18,950 bases of DNA. It comes from Heterostelium multicystogenum. Lineage: Eukaryota; Evosea; Eumycetozoa; Acytosteliales; Acytosteliaceae. The notes beneath the pieces were generated by a model. The model was not told the origin of the DNA, did no database searches, and saw nothing but the letters and a program-made list of their open reading frames with translations. This document shows positions 18,053-18,950 of the stretch, piece by piece. The translations under genes and the position numbers were made by a program. The DNA is taken from assembly GCA_003667245.1 (NCBI GenBank), contig RCNN01000409.1, forward strand, positions 1 to 18,950, written 5' to 3'. How positions within the stretch are numbered: the stretch's first letter is position 1; each line of letters begins with the position of its first letter.

Positions 18053-18950
18053 ATGAATTCAAATAACTCTGCAATTAAGAGAATTATGAGGGAAACACAG
18101 GAGATCAAACAAGATAGTTCTCCTGATACACAGCATTTCCTTTGGAGGATAAATATATTGTGAATGGCATTTTACAATTAGAGGTGCACAGGAAACAGAG
18201 TTTGAGGGTGGTATCTATCATGGAAGAATCATATTGCCACCTGACTATCCATTCAAACCACCCAACATTGTTTTGCTAACAGTAAGTACACATTGTCAAT
18301 AATATCTATTGGTGCACGTACAACTAACCCAACAATAAATGTTGATACATTCACAGCCGAATGGTAGATTTGATGTTGGTGTAAAAAATATGTTTGTCCA
18401 ATATCTGCACATCACCCAGAAACATGGCAGCCATCTTGGGAGTAAGTGTTTCATGCGCATTATCGATTAGCTTGGATACTAACATAAGATTGTTTTCATT
18501 TAGTTCGTACAGTTTTGGGTTGCATTAATTGGATTTATGTCGACAGAGGGTAAGGGTGCTGTTGGTGCACTCGACTTATACACCAGAGGAAAGAAAAGCT
18601 CTGGCACTTAAATCAGTCAACTGGAGTTGTTCAAGTGTGTGGAGTTCATAATAAAACAGCTTTGCCAGAAGTAGTAAAGAAAGACCCATCAACATCTACA
18701 GATACAACCACCACAACTACAACGAGACAACCAGCATCAAATGATTCAGTTCCAGTTACAATAAACCCATCACCAAAAGAAGTACAGGATACCAAAACAA
18801 CTGAACATAACAGTCAAGTCGATACATCATCCATCATCACAAACCACAAATACAAGAAGAACAAGAGCAAGAAACATTAACCAACAGAAATGCAAAACAA
18901 CAACAACTACAAAATTCGCTTGTGGAACAGATGCCATCAAATACAAATAT
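18053..18950 (+). CDS. ER-type ubiquitin-conjugating enzyme E2 J (UBE2J/Ubc6 family), 3' incomplete, several frame shifts
   Basis: Exons 18053-18281, 18357-18441 and 18504 to the window end, with GTAAGT donors at 18282 and 18442. Pieces in successive frames read SAIKRIMRETQEIKQ, LED, EWHFTIRGAQETEFEGGIYH, RIILPPDYPFKPPNIVLLT, NGRFDVG, then the active-site region YVCPISAHHPETWQPSW (catalytic Cys codon 18395-18397), ALIGFMSTEGKGAVGALDY and TPEERKALALKS. This matches UBE2J enzymes, which lack the usual HPN tripeptide and are tail-anchored in the ER membrane, where they ubiquitinate ERAD substrates. The reading frame changes near 18137, 18157, 18383, 18517, 18576 and 18635, each at a short run or GT repeat, while residues stay conserved. 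The linker is Thr/Ser- and Gln-rich and the C-terminal anchor lies beyond the window. It also reads in a different frame near the end (after about 18840). Family certain; integrity doubtful. Confidence 0.88.

Overview
The window reads as nuclear DNA of a social amoeba (dictyostelid). Long AT-rich spacers separate compact genes that carry short introns (55 to about 115 bases, GTAAGT/GTATGT-type donors, T-rich acceptors). Coding regions hold Asn/Thr/Ser/Asp-rich low complexity, and the gene content fits: a slime-mould type GPCR, a G-alpha relative, and a secreted lectin plus delta-endotoxin-like protein. Coding sequence looks less AT-extreme than in Dictyostelium discoideum, so another genus (Heterostelium, Cavenderia or Acytostelium type) is possible; I cannot fix the species.

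Layout, left to right. (1) 609-1135 (+): small two-exon CAP/SCP-domain protein. (2) 2018-3233 (+): two-exon seven-helix receptor of the cAMP-receptor-like kind. (3) 3842-4516 (+): single-exon repeat protein, probably a beta-propeller. (4) 4893-5554 (-): two-exon protein of unknown function. (5) 6492-7519 (+): decayed HARBI1/PIF-Harbinger-like DDE nuclease. (6) 7730-10292 (-): secreted protein with a ricin-B-type lectin domain, a Cry delta-endotoxin-like core and further ricin-B-type repeats, interrupted by one frameshift. (7) 11250-11697 (-): ribosomal protein eL43 (L37a), three exons, the first ending right after the ATG. (8) 12446-14280 (+): three-exon heterotrimeric G-alpha relative in which every nucleotide-binding motif is degenerate. 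(9) 14378-15851 (-): ANP32-type leucine-rich repeat acidic nuclear protein, four exons, with three apparent one-base shifts in its acidic tail. (10) 15852-18052: 2.2 kb with no supported gene. (11) 18053 to the window end (+): ER-type ubiquitin-conjugating enzyme UBE2J/Ubc6, incomplete at 3' and carrying several one-base indels.

The genes form no operon or evident pathway; they are ordinary eukaryotic neighbours, some convergent (7519/7730 and 14280/14378) and one pair divergent (eL43 and the G-alpha relative). The receptor and the G-alpha relative could both belong to signalling, but nothing in the sequence links them. The most unusual items are the endotoxin-like lectin fusion and the pseudo-G-alpha protein. 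A recurring pattern is single-base length differences in short runs that break otherwise well-conserved proteins (ANP32, UBE2J, the endotoxin-like gene). Conserved protein sequence with indels but few damaging substitutions suggests sequencing or assembly error more than gene decay, but this cannot be decided from one sequence.
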